Assembly (NCBI GenBank): GCA_964563395.1
Contig: CAZLWK010000003.1
Location: 1-64,000, forward strand
Origin: JBEVOS01 sp964563395
GTDB lineage: Bacteria; Pseudomonadota; Alphaproteobacteria; Caulobacterales; Aquidulcibacteraceae
Direction: 5' to 3'
DNA: 64,000 bases
This document shows positions 34,964 through 43,123 of this stretch, one piece after another (the stretch's first letter is position 1; each line of letters starts with the position of its first letter). Position numbers and translations under genes: made by a program. The notes beneath the pieces are model-generated. The model was not told the origin of the DNA, did no database searches, and was given only the letters and a program-made list of their open reading frames with translations.

Positions 34964-37537
34964 ATGAAGCTCGAGGACGCCGCCGCCCAGCTTGCGCGCG
35001 AGATCGCCCGCGCCCGCGGCCGCCTGAGCGCGGAACGGGCCTTGGCGCTCGCCGCGCCCGTGCTGATCGCGCTCGGCCTTTGGGCCGCGCTCTGGCTGGC
35101 CGGCGGCGGCGATCTCCTCCCCCCGATCGCGCAGTCGCTAGCCGTCGCCGCCTTTATGCTGGGGGCCCTCGTTTTCGCGGCGCGCGCTGCTGCGCGTTAT
35201 CGCGCGCCCAGCCTCACCGAGGCGCGCCAGCGCTTGGCGGTGGATTCCCGGCTGGAGCCTGGCGCGTTCGAGGCGTTGGACGATCTACCGGCCAAGCTCG
35301 ATCCGCTCGGCGTGGCGCTTTGGCGGCGCGAACAGGATGCGGCCCGTGCGCGCGCGGCGCGCGCCAAGGCGGGCCCCATCCGCCCCAATCTTAACGCCGC
35401 CGATCCCTTTCGCCTGCGCTTCGTGGCGGTGCTGGCGTTCGTCGGCGGCGCGCTGATCGCGGGCCCCGCCTTCGAGCAGCGCCTGACGCGCGCCTTCGTG
35501 CCCGATCCGGGCCCGCTCGTGGGCGATGGCCCGATCGAGGTCGAAGCCTGGGTGACGCCGGCCGCCTATACGCGCGCGGCGCCGCTGACGCTTTCGGACC
35601 GCATCGGCGCGCGCGTTGAGACACCGCCGAGCGTGGAGGCGACGGTGCGCGTCACCGGGCCGCGCGGCTTTCCCAGGCTGATCTTCGAGGGCCGCGGCGG
35701 GCGCCGCGAAGCCGAATTCGTGCGCGCGGCCGACGGCGCCTATGAGGCCAAGCTCGCCATACCGGGCCCAGGCCGCTTGCGCGTCGTGCGCTTCCTGGAG
35801 CGCGCCGCGTGGCGCCTTTCTCCGGCGCCCGATGTAGGCCCGCGCGCCCAGTTCGTGGAGCAGCCGCGCGCACTGCAGAACGGGCGCATCGCCTTCGCCT
35901 GGAGCGCGACGGACGATTATGGCGTGCGCGCGATGGCGCTGCGCATCGCGCCGGTCAATCCCCCGCCGGGCCTGCGCGGCGCCGCGCCCATCGACACCGC
36001 GTTCGAAACGCCCGCCGGCGAGCCGCGCGAAGCGGAAGCCGCCGTCGAGCTCGACCTCTTCCAGCACCCCTATGCCGGCATGGACGTGGAGGTTCGGCTG
36101 GTCGCATTCGATGCGCTCGGTCAGGTCGGCCAGAGCGAGCCGGTGCGTTTCACATTGCCGGAAAAGGTCTTTCTTCAGCCGCTCGCGCGCGCCGCGATCG
36201 AGGTGCGCGCCATGGTGCTGCGCGAAGCGCGTCCCTATCGGCCGATGCGCCGCGCCTGGAGCGCGCCGGCGATGATGGAATGGTTCGAGCCCCTGTTCGG
36301 CAAGCAAATGCTCGCGATCAAGACGGACGATCACGATCCGCGCCTTGAGCGCGCGCCTGCCGGCATACGCCAAGCCGTGCGCCATCTCGATGCGCTGACC
36401 ATGCGCGCCGATGACGGCTATTTCCGCGACAACGCCGTGTTTCTGGGCCTCGCCAGCGCGCGCGCCGAACTGCGCATCGCACGCGAGATCGCAGAAACGC
36501 GGATCGCGGCCGATACGCTCTGGCGCACCGCTCTGCGCGCGGAATATGGCGGCGCGGCGGATGCGCGGCGCGCCCTTGAAGCCGCGCAGAAGGCGCTTGC
36601 AGACGCTCTGGCGAGCGGGGCGAGCCAAGAGCGCTTGGCGCAGCTGATGCAGGCGCTGCGCGAAGCGACGGACGCCTATCTGCAAGCGCTGGTGCAGGAG
36701 GCGATGCGCGCGGGAGAGACGCCGCAAACGCAAGAGGACACGCAAGAGCAGACCGAACTCAGCGAACGCGACATCGACAATCTGATGCGCGAGGTGGAGC
36801 GCATGATGCAGGACGGCCGCACCGAGGAGGCCCAGGCTCTGCTCGATCAGATGGCGGGCCTTCTGCAAAATCTCGATGTGCGGCTCTCGGAAGGCGGCGA
36901 AGGCGAAAGCGGCGAGCAGCAGGGCGGCGAAGGCGGCGATGAAAGTCTTTCGCAGAGCATGCAGGAATTGTCCGAAGCGATCGGCGAACAGCGCGCCTTG
37001 AACGACGAAACCTCGCGCCAGGAAGAAAATCAGGGCGAGGGGGAAGGCGAAGCTGGCGAGCAAGGCGGACAAGGCGGCCTCGCCGAGCGGCAACGGCAAA
37101 TCCGTGAGAGCTTAGGGCAGGCTGAAAACGCCGCGCGCGAAGGCGGCGCGCCGTCAAGCCAATCGCTGCGCGACGCCGAGCAAGCCATGCGCCGCGCCGA
37201 ACAAGCCCTCCAGCGCGGCGATTTTGAAGGCGCCCGCGCGGCGCAGGACGACGCCCTGGCGGGACTGCGTCGCGGGGCGGGTGAACTCGCAGCCGAAATG
37301 CGTCGACGCGGCGGCGAGGAAGGCGACGCCTCCGGCCCTGGCGAACGCGATCCGCTCGGCCGCATGACCGGCGGGGCGGGCGCCGGCGAAGGCGAAACGA
37401 GCGTGCCAACGGAAGCCGACCGCGTGCGCGCGCGCGAAATTCTGGACGACATACGCCGCCGTGCCGAGGATCCCAGCCGCCCAGACGCCGAACGCGATTA
37501 TTTGAATCGTCTGCTTGACCGTTTCAGCGGGACTTAA
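34964..37537 (+). CDS. TIGR02302 family (DUF4175) membrane protein
   Basis: 857 residues. Two hydrophobic helices at about 27-47 and 52-75 and another near 145-165 (FVAVLAFVGGALIAG) are followed by a periplasmic-looking region with PIEVEAWVTPAAYTRAAPLT, then a long helical, highly charged part. Residues about 640-700 are Glu/Gly/Gln low complexity (GEGESGEQQGGEGG) between coiled-coil-like segments. The layout and the position after lysA identify TIGR02302. The molecular function is not established. The protein ends YLNRLLDRF, characteristic for the family. Confidence 0.88.
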   Translation: MKLEDAAAQLAREIARARGRLSAERALALAAPVLIALGLWAALWLAGGGDLLPPIAQSLAVAAFMLGALVFAARAAARYRAPSLTEARQRLAVDSRLEPGAFEALDDLPAKLDPLGVALWRREQDAARARAARAKAGPIRPNLNAADPFRLRFVAVLAFVGGALIAGPAFEQRLTRAFVPDPGPLVGDGPIEVEAWVTPAAYTRAAPLTLSDRIGARVETPPSVEATVRVTGPRGFPRLIFEGRGGRREAEFVRAADGAYEAKLAIPGPGRLRVVRFLERAAWRLSPAPDVGPRAQFVEQPRALQNGRIAFAWSATDDYGVRAMALRIAPVNPPPGLRGAAPIDTAFETPAGEPREAEAAVELDLFQHPYAGMDVEVRLVAFDALGQVGQSEPVRFTLPEKVFLQPLARAAIEVRAMVLREARPYRPMRRAWSAPAMMEWFEPLFGKQMLAIKTDDHDPRLERAPAGIRQAVRHLDALTMRADDGYFRDNAVFLGLASARAELRIAREIAETRIAADTLWRTALRAEYGGAADARRALEAAQKALADALASGASQERLAQLMQALREATDAYLQALVQEAMRAGETPQTQEDTQEQTELSERDIDNLMREVERMMQDGRTEEAQALLDQMAGLLQNLDVRLSEGGEGESGEQQGGEGGDESLSQSMQELSEAIGEQRALNDETSRQEENQGEGEGEAGEQGGQGGLAERQRQIRESLGQAENAAREGGAPSSQSLRDAEQAMRRAEQALQRGDFEGARAAQDDALAGLRRGAGELAAEMRRRGGEEGDASGPGERDPLGRMTGGAGAGEGETSVPTEADRVRAREILDDIRRRAEDPSRPDAERDYLNRLLDRFSGT

Positions 37538-37566
37538 GCCGCGCGGTCGCCTGAACCGAGCAAGGC

Positions 37567-37734
37567 TCAGTCGTCCTCGTCGTCCCCATCGGGCGTGACC
37601 ACATCGACAGCGCCGCCGACCACCGCGCCGGCCGCTCCAGCCGCGGCCCCCACCGCAGCGCCAGTGACGGCGACGGCTAGGCAGCCCGACAAAAGCAAGG
37701 ACGCGCACGAGAGGGCAAGCAAAACGCGGATCAT
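37567..37734 (-). CDS. Small glycine/alanine-rich lipoprotein, 55 residues
   Basis: A 55-residue frame starting MIRVLLALSCASLLLSGC, a clear lipoprotein signal with lipobox LSGC (Cys18). The mature part is LAVAVTGAAVGAAAGAAG, a Gly-zipper-like hydrophobic stretch, then VVGGAVDVV and the acidic tail TPDGDDEDD. Glycine-zipper lipoproteins of this size are common in the alphaproteobacterial outer membrane but I cannot name it. The region is otherwise an unexplained gap between TIGR02302 and the SDR gene, and the codon pattern supports translation. Confidence 0.7.
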   Translation of the reverse strand: MIRVLLALSCASLLLSGCLAVAVTGAAVGAAAGAAGAVVGGAVDVVTPDGDDEDD

Positions 37735-37866
37735 GCTTGCCTATCCCGCGAGGACGATTGCGCGGTCAATCCGTGTTGCGCAGCTTGCGCTTCCGCTGCG
37801 TTCGGCCCGATGGATGCGCCGAGAGCCACGCCGTGCGCCGCGAGCGCGTCAAAAAAGGAGATCGCC

Positions 37867-38640
37867 ATGACCTATCCCCTGCCGAACGTTTCGCATGATC
37901 TGGCCGGGCGCGTGGCGCTGGTGACGGGCGCAACGTCAGGCTTTGGCCATCGCTTCGCGCGCGTGCTGGCGAAAGCTGGCGCGGCGGTCGCGATTTGCGG
38001 TCGACGTGTTGAGCGGCTCGAAACGCTCGCCGCGGAAATTCGCGCCGAAGGCGGCAAAGCCGCTCCCATTGCGCTCGACGCCGCGGACGCCGAGCAATGC
38101 ATCGCCGCCGTCGGCGAGGCGGAGAAGCAGCTCGGCCTCGTGGACATTCTCATCAACAATGCCGGCATTCCCGACGCGCAGCACGCGACGAAGATGTCGC
38201 TCGACCTGATCGATCAGGTGATGAACGTCAATCTACGCGCGCCGTTCGTGCTGTCCTGCGAGGTGGCGCGCCGCCTGATCGCGGCCAAGCAGCCTGGGCG
38301 AATCGTCAATATCGCGTCGGTCGCGGCCTATACGTATTCGGGCAATGGCGCGGCGCTCTATTCGATCACGAAGGCGGGCGTGGTGCGCCTCACCGAAGCG
38401 CTCGCGGTGGAATGGTCGCGCTACAATATCAATGTCACCGGCATCGCGCCCGGCGCCTTCCGCACGGAAATGCTGGACGGCATGTTGCAACGCATGGGCG
38501 ATTTTTCGCACACGACCCCGCGCAAGCGTCTCGGCGACGTGGCGCAGATGGATTCAACGCTGCTCTATCTGGTTTCGCCCGCCAGCGATGCGGTGACGGG
38601 CACCGTGATCAAGGTGGATGACGGTCAAGGCTCGCGCTGA
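37867..38640 (+). CDS. Short-chain dehydrogenase/reductase
   Basis: 257 residues with all classical SDR marks: cofactor loop VTGATSGFGHRFARVLA, ILINNAGIPDA, IVNIASVAAYTYSG and the catalytic YxxxK (ALYSITKAG), then IAPGAFRTEM. The basic residue after the first strand (CGRRVERLE) suggests NADP preference. Substrate unknown. A strong AAAAAAGGAG lies 6 bases before the ATG at 37867. Stand-alone gene, 9 bp before the convergent hpt stop. Confidence 0.88.
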   Translation: MTYPLPNVSHDLAGRVALVTGATSGFGHRFARVLAKAGAAVAICGRRVERLETLAAEIRAEGGKAAPIALDAADAEQCIAAVGEAEKQLGLVDILINNAGIPDAQHATKMSLDLIDQVMNVNLRAPFVLSCEVARRLIAAKQPGRIVNIASVAAYTYSGNGAALYSITKAGVVRLTEALAVEWSRYNINVTGIAPGAFRTEMLDGMLQRMGDFSHTTPRKRLGDVAQMDSTLLYLVSPASDAVTGTVIKVDDGQGSR

Positions 38641-38649
38641 CGCGAATGG

Positions 38650-39171
38650 CTAGTCCGCCGCGACGCCGACGAAAGGCAGGCCGCGATAACGGCCTGCATC
38701 GTCCATCCCATAGCCGACGATATATTCATCCGGCGCGTCGAAGCCGATGAAGTCGATCGGCTCGTTCAACGCCATGGGCTTACGGATGAAGGCGCATGCG
38801 AGCGTGCGCGTGGCGCCCTTCGCGGCCAGATGCGCCCGCGCGAACGCGATCGTGCGCCCGCTGTCGAACACGTCGTCCAAAATTAGCACGGGCCGACCCG
38901 CGATCTCGCGGCATATGTCGGCGCGCACGACGACACGACCAGAGCTCTCGCGCGCATTGCGATAGCTCTCCAGCCACAGCGAATCGAGAATGGGGTGCAC
39001 GCCGCGCCGCGCCATGGCGCGCATGAGATCGGTGGCGAAGGGCATGGCGCCCTGCAACAGCGCCACCAAGGTCCAATCGTCCGACACCTCGACGCAGAGT
39101 TCGCCGGCCAGCGCATCAATGCGCGCGGCGATACGAGCCTCGTCGAACAGAATCTTGAAGTGCGGCGCCAT
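38650..39171 (-). CDS. hpt: Hypoxanthine phosphoribosyltransferase
   Basis: 173 residues. PRPP loop RPVLILDDVFDSGRTIAFA is the type I PRTase signature, with VALLQGAMPFATDLM upstream and EYIVGYGMDDAGRYRGLPFV near the C-terminus, as in Hpt. It salvages hypoxanthine (and guanine) to IMP/GMP. One oddity is the long GRVVVRADICREIAGRP before the PRPP loop in place of the usual KDLD segment order. No operon partner. Confidence 0.9.
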   Translation of the reverse strand: MAPHFKILFDEARIAARIDALAGELCVEVSDDWTLVALLQGAMPFATDLMRAMARRGVHPILDSLWLESYRNARESSGRVVVRADICREIAGRPVLILDDVFDSGRTIAFARAHLAAKGATRTLACAFIRKPMALNEPIDFIGFDAPDEYIVGYGMDDAGRYRGLPFVGVAAD

Positions 39172-39220
39172 GATGCGCTCTGGCTAGGCGCTGAGAGCGC
39201 GCAAGGAAAGCGACTTGCGC

Positions 39221-40147
39221 CTAGACCCGCCCATCCGGCTCGGAAAACCGGGGCGCAAGCCCATCGACGGGACCGCGCAGTGCGTCGGACGGATCGATCG
39301 CGGAAATCGCATGGCCCTCGACGTCAAGCTCGGTATCCGGGCCCAGAACGAGGGGCGCCTCAAGCCCAAGGGCCGAATGCGCGTCAGCCGGTTCGACCAC
39401 GCTCTCCGCGGGCCCCCCCATCGCCGTGGGGGCCTCGCCGAACCCGGCGAAGGACGCCTCCAGATCGACGGCCTCGGCCGGGGGGTTCTCAAGGCGTATC
39501 TGGAAGGGCGCGCCCCCGCCCGCTGCGATCCCGTGCGCGTCCACGGCATGGACGATTTCGAACAGCTCGTTCGATTGCGCGTCGCGCAGCGTGATGCGGA
39601 TCGGCGGCGGGGCCTTCTCGTCCCGGCCGATGTTGCGCACTTCACCGCTTACCAAGAGCACGGGCGTGGGGCCTTCAAAGGCGCGCTCGACCGCCAGATC
39701 GTAAAACTCAAGGCCGTACACGTTCACATCCAGGCCGACGGCGGCGAAGGCGCTGGCCGAGCGGGGCCAGATTTCCGCCACGTCCTGGCGGAACACCACC
39801 GCCCCGGTCGCGGTGGCGACGAGCGCCGCGCCCGTTCCCGCCCAGGACACCATGGCGGCGCGGGCCCTCTCCCGCCGCATCCGCTCATGCTGCTGCTGGC
39901 GGTAGCGCGCGGCGGCCGACGGCGCCGGCCCCGGAGATTCGACGGCGCGCCGCATGCGCTCGACCTTCTCACGCGTCAGCGCTTCGGCGCGGGCGCGGGT
40001 GGTCGGCTCCCCGTCCTGAAGGACGACCGGAGGCTCGGCGAACCATTCATTGCCGCAGGCGGCGCAACGCACCGTTCGGCCCGCCGCCCCAATTGCGGCG
40101 TCATCGGCGTAGTAACGTGTGGCGCAAGACGTGCAGGTGAGGATCAT
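39221..40147 (-). CDS. MJ0042-type zinc-finger membrane protein (DUF3426)
   Basis: 308 residues. N-terminal zinc ribbon CTSCATRYY ... VRCAACGNEWF (two CxxC pairs), a basic linker with repeated Arg, one transmembrane helix (TGAALVATATGAVVF, about 105-120) and a C-terminal domain with VSGEVRNIGRDEKAPPPI, the DUF3426 pattern. The last 70 residues are acidic and variable. Function unknown; in alphaproteobacteria it is regularly divergent from ftsE, as here, across 72 bp. Confidence 0.85.
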   Translation of the reverse strand: MILTCTSCATRYYADDAAIGAAGRTVRCAACGNEWFAEPPVVLQDGEPTTRARAEALTREKVERMRRAVESPGPAPSAAARYRQQQHERMRRERARAAMVSWAGTGAALVATATGAVVFRQDVAEIWPRSASAFAAVGLDVNVYGLEFYDLAVERAFEGPTPVLLVSGEVRNIGRDEKAPPPIRITLRDAQSNELFEIVHAVDAHGIAAGGGAPFQIRLENPPAEAVDLEASFAGFGEAPTAMGGPAESVVEPADAHSALGLEAPLVLGPDTELDVEGHAISAIDPSDALRGPVDGLAPRFSEPDGRV

Positions 40148-40160
40148 GTTATCGATTTTG

Positions 40161-40183
40161 TGGTTAGCTGGAGCCGCTAACCA
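40161..40183. promoter_or_regulatory. Perfect 8-7-8 palindrome in the ftsE/MJ0042 divergent promoter
   Basis: TGGTTAGC (40161-40168) and GCTAACCA (40176-40183) are exact inverted copies with a 7-base spacer. GCTAACCAT differs by one base from the TTAACCAT half-site of CtrA, the cell-cycle regulator, so CtrA is one candidate; another dimeric regulator is equally possible. It sits 36 bases upstream of the ftsE start. Confidence 0.55.
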
Positions 40184-40219
40184 TTCTCGCTGCCTTGATT
40201 CTATTAAAGATGTCTAGCG

Positions 40220-40939
40220 ATGCATGACCCGTCGGACACCTATGCGGAGCGGCCTCGGCTGCGCGCGCAATTGGTCGGCGTGTCCGCTGGTTTCAGGGGC
40301 GGAACGACCCTGCGCGACATCGACTTTCATGTGCACGCCGGCGAAGTGGCCCTCGTGACGGGCGCGACGGCGACGGGAAAGTCCACTCTGCTTCACGTGC
40401 TGCGCCTAGCTTTGCCCCCAGCGGAAGGCGAAGCGATCGTGCTGGGACGCGACGCGCGCCGCCTTTCCGCGCGCGCGCGGGCGCTGACGAAGCGGCGCAT
40501 CGGCTATGTGGCCGAGCATCCGATCCTGATTGAACAGGAGAGCGCCTTCGACAATGTCGCGCTGCCATTGCGCCTTGCGGGCCGACGCATCGCGGATTTC
40601 GAGGAGGACGTGCGGGCGCTGATCAGCTTCGTGGGCCTCAACGCCTCGGCCGATGAGCCGGCGTGGCGCCTGTCGGCGGTTGAGCGGCGACGCGTCGCGA
40701 TCGCGCGGGCGCTCGCGGGCCAGCCCGAATTGATCCTGGCGGACGCGCCCACGGCGGGACTTTCCCCGGAAGCCGCCGCGAAGATGGCGCGGCTCGTCGG
40801 TGAAATGCGCCGCATGGGCGCGGGCATCGTGATCACCTCCCAGGACGAGAACACCGCAGCAGGCCTCGACGCCACGCTCTGGCGGCTTTCGCTCGGCCGG
40901 CTTTCGCGGCTGACGCCTTATGCGGAGGCCGCCGAATGA
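40220..40939 (+). CDS. ftsE: FtsE-like ABC ATPase with degenerate catalytic motifs
   Basis: 239 residues, FtsE length, followed by ftsX. Walker A is intact (GATATGKST, 48-56). However the Q-loop Gln is Glu99 (VAEHPILI), the signature reads LSAVE (151-155) instead of LSGGE, the catalytic Glu after Walker B is Ala176 (LILADAPT), and the H-loop His is Gln208 (TSQDE). FtsE normally drives FtsX to activate septal peptidoglycan hydrolases. With these changes it can probably still bind ATP but hydrolysis should be weak or absent. The frame is otherwise clean, so decay into a pseudogene is unlikely. It may be an ancestral divergent form. Confidence 0.82.
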   Translation: MHDPSDTYAERPRLRAQLVGVSAGFRGGTTLRDIDFHVHAGEVALVTGATATGKSTLLHVLRLALPPAEGEAIVLGRDARRLSARARALTKRRIGYVAEHPILIEQESAFDNVALPLRLAGRRIADFEEDVRALISFVGLNASADEPAWRLSAVERRRVAIARALAGQPELILADAPTAGLSPEAAAKMARLVGEMRRMGAGIVITSQDENTAAGLDATLWRLSLGRLSRLTPYAEAAE

Positions 40940-41784
40940 GCCGCCCCGGTCGCGACCGCGCCCTGTTTTGGACCATGGCCGTGGCGTGCTTCACCGCCGT
41001 GCTGGCCAGCCTCGGCGCGCGCGCGCTCGACCGCATGGCCGCCGAAACGCTCGATGCGAGCGACCGCTACATGATCGTGCGCCTGGCCGAAACGAACGAG
41101 GCCGACGCGATGAGCGCCGCGCTCCGCGCGCTGGGCGCCGAGGCGCAGATCGAGCGGGTGGAGATCTTGTCGCCGGCGCGGGCCGCGACTCTGCTCGGCG
41201 TCGACGCCGACGATCCAGCCGCGGTCGAAGCGCTCGCGGCGCTCAATCTCATCGAGATCACCAAGACCGCCGAATCCGCAATCGAAGCGGCCGACATCGA
41301 CGCCATGATGCGCGAAGCGGGCGTCGCGGCCGAGACGATCGCGCCGCCCGCCGATTCCGCCGGCGCCGCGCAGGCCGAACGCATGCGCCGCGCCGCGCTG
41401 TGGGCGGCGCTCTCGCTCTCCGGCGTGATGGCCTTGATCGTCGCGCTGGCGGCGCGCGCGCTCGCCGGAAGACGCCGCGAGCGCATGGTGGTGATGGCCG
41501 ATCTTGGCGCGACGCGGCGTGACGCTTGCCTGCCCCTAGCGGACGAAGCCGGCGCCGCCGGTTTCCTGGCCGGGGTGCTCGGCGCCCTCGCCGCCGCGAG
41601 CGCGGCGCTGGCCTTTGTGCTCGCGCTGGCGCCGGAACCTGGCGGCGCGGCGATCGCGAGCATGTTGCGTCCCGCTGATTACGCAACATTGCTCGCGGCC
41701 CCCTTCGTGGCGGCGCTGGCCGCGGGAACGGGCGCGCGGATCGGCGCGGAGACGCTTTATGCACGCGCGGCGAGGCTGCGATGA
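40936..41784 (+). CDS. ftsX: FtsX-like membrane protein
   Basis: 282 residues. First helix at 10-30 (FWTMAVACFTAVLASLGARA), a periplasmic domain of about 120 residues with IVRLAETNEADAMSAALR and LSPARAATLLG, then three helices: LWAALSLSGVMALIVALAA, LAGVLGALAAASAALAFVL and YATLLAAPFVAALAAGTGA. This is the four-helix FtsX topology. ATGA overlap with ftsE couples their translation. It pairs with FtsE in division-site hydrolase control. Confidence 0.85.
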   Translation: MSRPGRDRALFWTMAVACFTAVLASLGARALDRMAAETLDASDRYMIVRLAETNEADAMSAALRALGAEAQIERVEILSPARAATLLGVDADDPAAVEALAALNLIEITKTAESAIEAADIDAMMREAGVAAETIAPPADSAGAAQAERMRRAALWAALSLSGVMALIVALAARALAGRRRERMVVMADLGATRRDACLPLADEAGAAGFLAGVLGALAAASAALAFVLALAPEPGGAAIASMLRPADYATLLAAPFVAALAAGTGARIGAETLYARAARLR

Positions 41785-42416
41785 ATTGGCTGCGCGGCGC
41801 CCTCCTCGGCGCGCTGACGCTGGCGGCGATCGTCTTCGTGCTCGGCTTCGTCGGCTTCGCCCATCGCGTCAGCGAAGCCGGTCAGCCCGATCCCGCGCCT
41901 GAAGCGGAGGCGATCGTCACGCTCACGGGGGGCTCCACCGCGCGCCTCGTCACCGGGGTGCGCCTTCTGCGGGAAGGGCGTGGGCGTCGGCTGCTGATTT
42001 CGGGCGTGAATCCCGATGTGCAGGACCAGGAATTGTTCGCGCTGCTCGATGTCGATCCGGCGCTGGCGCGCTGCTGCATCGATCTGGGCCGCGCGGCGGA
42101 GGATACGCTGGGCAACGCCTCGGAAACCGCGGCCTGGGCGCGCTCCAACGGCTTTCGCAAGCTGATCCTGATCACCGACGACTATCACATGCCGCGCTCC
42201 TACGCGGAATTGCGGATCGCGCTTCCCGAAGCCGAGATCATCGCTTATCCGGTCGAGACACGGTTCGCCGAGGGCAATGCCTGGCGTTCGGATCTGGGCG
42301 CGGCGGCGCGCATAGGGGGCGAGTACGTGAAGTATCTGACGATCCGCGCGCGCGAGGCGCTGATTGCGCTGGCGGAGGACGACGCCCTAGCGAGCGAAGG
42401 GCCCGCGCGTCCGTGA
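41781..42416 (+). CDS. YdcF/ElyC family (DUF218) protein
   Basis: 211 residues: one N-terminal helix (LLGALTLAAIVFVLGFVGFA) and a periplasmic DUF218 domain with AIVTLTGGSTARLVTGVRLL, LLISGVNPDV, NASETAAWARSNGFRKLILITDDYHMPR (split here only for length: the key DYHMPRS is typical). The family includes ElyC and SanA, implicated in envelope integrity. It overlaps ftsX by ATGA and plsC by GTGA, so it is in the same transcript. Confidence 0.85.
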   Translation: MNWLRGALLGALTLAAIVFVLGFVGFAHRVSEAGQPDPAPEAEAIVTLTGGSTARLVTGVRLLREGRGRRLLISGVNPDVQDQELFALLDVDPALARCCIDLGRAAEDTLGNASETAAWARSNGFRKLILITDDYHMPRSYAELRIALPEAEIIAYPVETRFAEGNAWRSDLGAAARIGGEYVKYLTIRAREALIALAEDDALASEGPARP

Positions 42417-43123
42417 CGCTGATCAGATCGCTGATCTATGTGGTTGCGCTCTACGGCGGCATGGCGGTGGTGGGGCTTGTGTGCCTGCCGGCGGCCTTGG
42501 TGTCGCGCCGCGCCGCGCTCGCGGCCCCGCGCCTTTGGACGCGCTATGCGCTTTGGGCGCTGCGCGTGATCTGCGGCGCGCGCGTCACCATCGAGGGCGC
42601 GCCGATCGCCGCACCGGCGCTGTACGCATCCAAGCATCAGGCGATGCTCGACACGTTGACGCCGTTCCTGTCCCTTCCCGAACCGGCGATCGTTCTGAAG
42701 AAGGAATTGCTGACCATGCCGGTGTTCGGCTGGTTCGCGCAGCGCTGCGGCATGATCGCGATCGACCGCGAAGCGCAAGCGAGCGCCCTGCGCGGCATGC
42801 TGCGCGCGGCGCGCGCACGCGCGGCGGAAGGCCGCGATATCGTGATCTTTCCCGAAGGCACGCGCCAGGAGATCGGCGCCGCGCCGGACTACAAGCCCGG
42901 CGTGGCGGCGCTCTATCGCGATCTCGATTTGCCCTGCGTGCCCATCGCCGTGAGCACGGGCCTCGTTTGGCAGGCCCATGGGGTTTTGCGTCGTCCTGGA
43001 CACGCCGTGATCAAATTCCTCGACCCCATCCCCCCCGGGCTTTCGCGCGCCGAATTCATGCGCGAATTGCAGGAGCGGATCGAGCGCGAGACGGAAGCGC
43101 TGGTCGCGCGCGGGCGCGCATGA
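42413..43123 (+). CDS. plsC: 1-acyl-sn-glycerol-3-phosphate acyltransferase
   Basis: 236 residues from GTG 42413. One hydrophobic N-terminal segment, then the acyltransferase motifs KHQAMLDTL (HX4D, His catalytic), VFPEGTR-type IVIFPEGTRQEIG and PCVPIAVSTGLVW. It acylates lysophosphatidic acid to phosphatidic acid at the inner membrane. The start overlaps the DUF218 stop (GTGA) and the stop overlaps the DUF2125 start (ATGA). Confidence 0.92.
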   Translation: MTLIRSLIYVVALYGGMAVVGLVCLPAALVSRRAALAAPRLWTRYALWALRVICGARVTIEGAPIAAPALYASKHQAMLDTLTPFLSLPEPAIVLKKELLTMPVFGWFAQRCGMIAIDREAQASALRGMLRAARARAAEGRDIVIFPEGTRQEIGAAPDYKPGVAALYRDLDLPCVPIAVSTGLVWQAHGVLRRPGHAVIKFLDPIPPGLSRAEFMRELQERIERETEALVARGRA

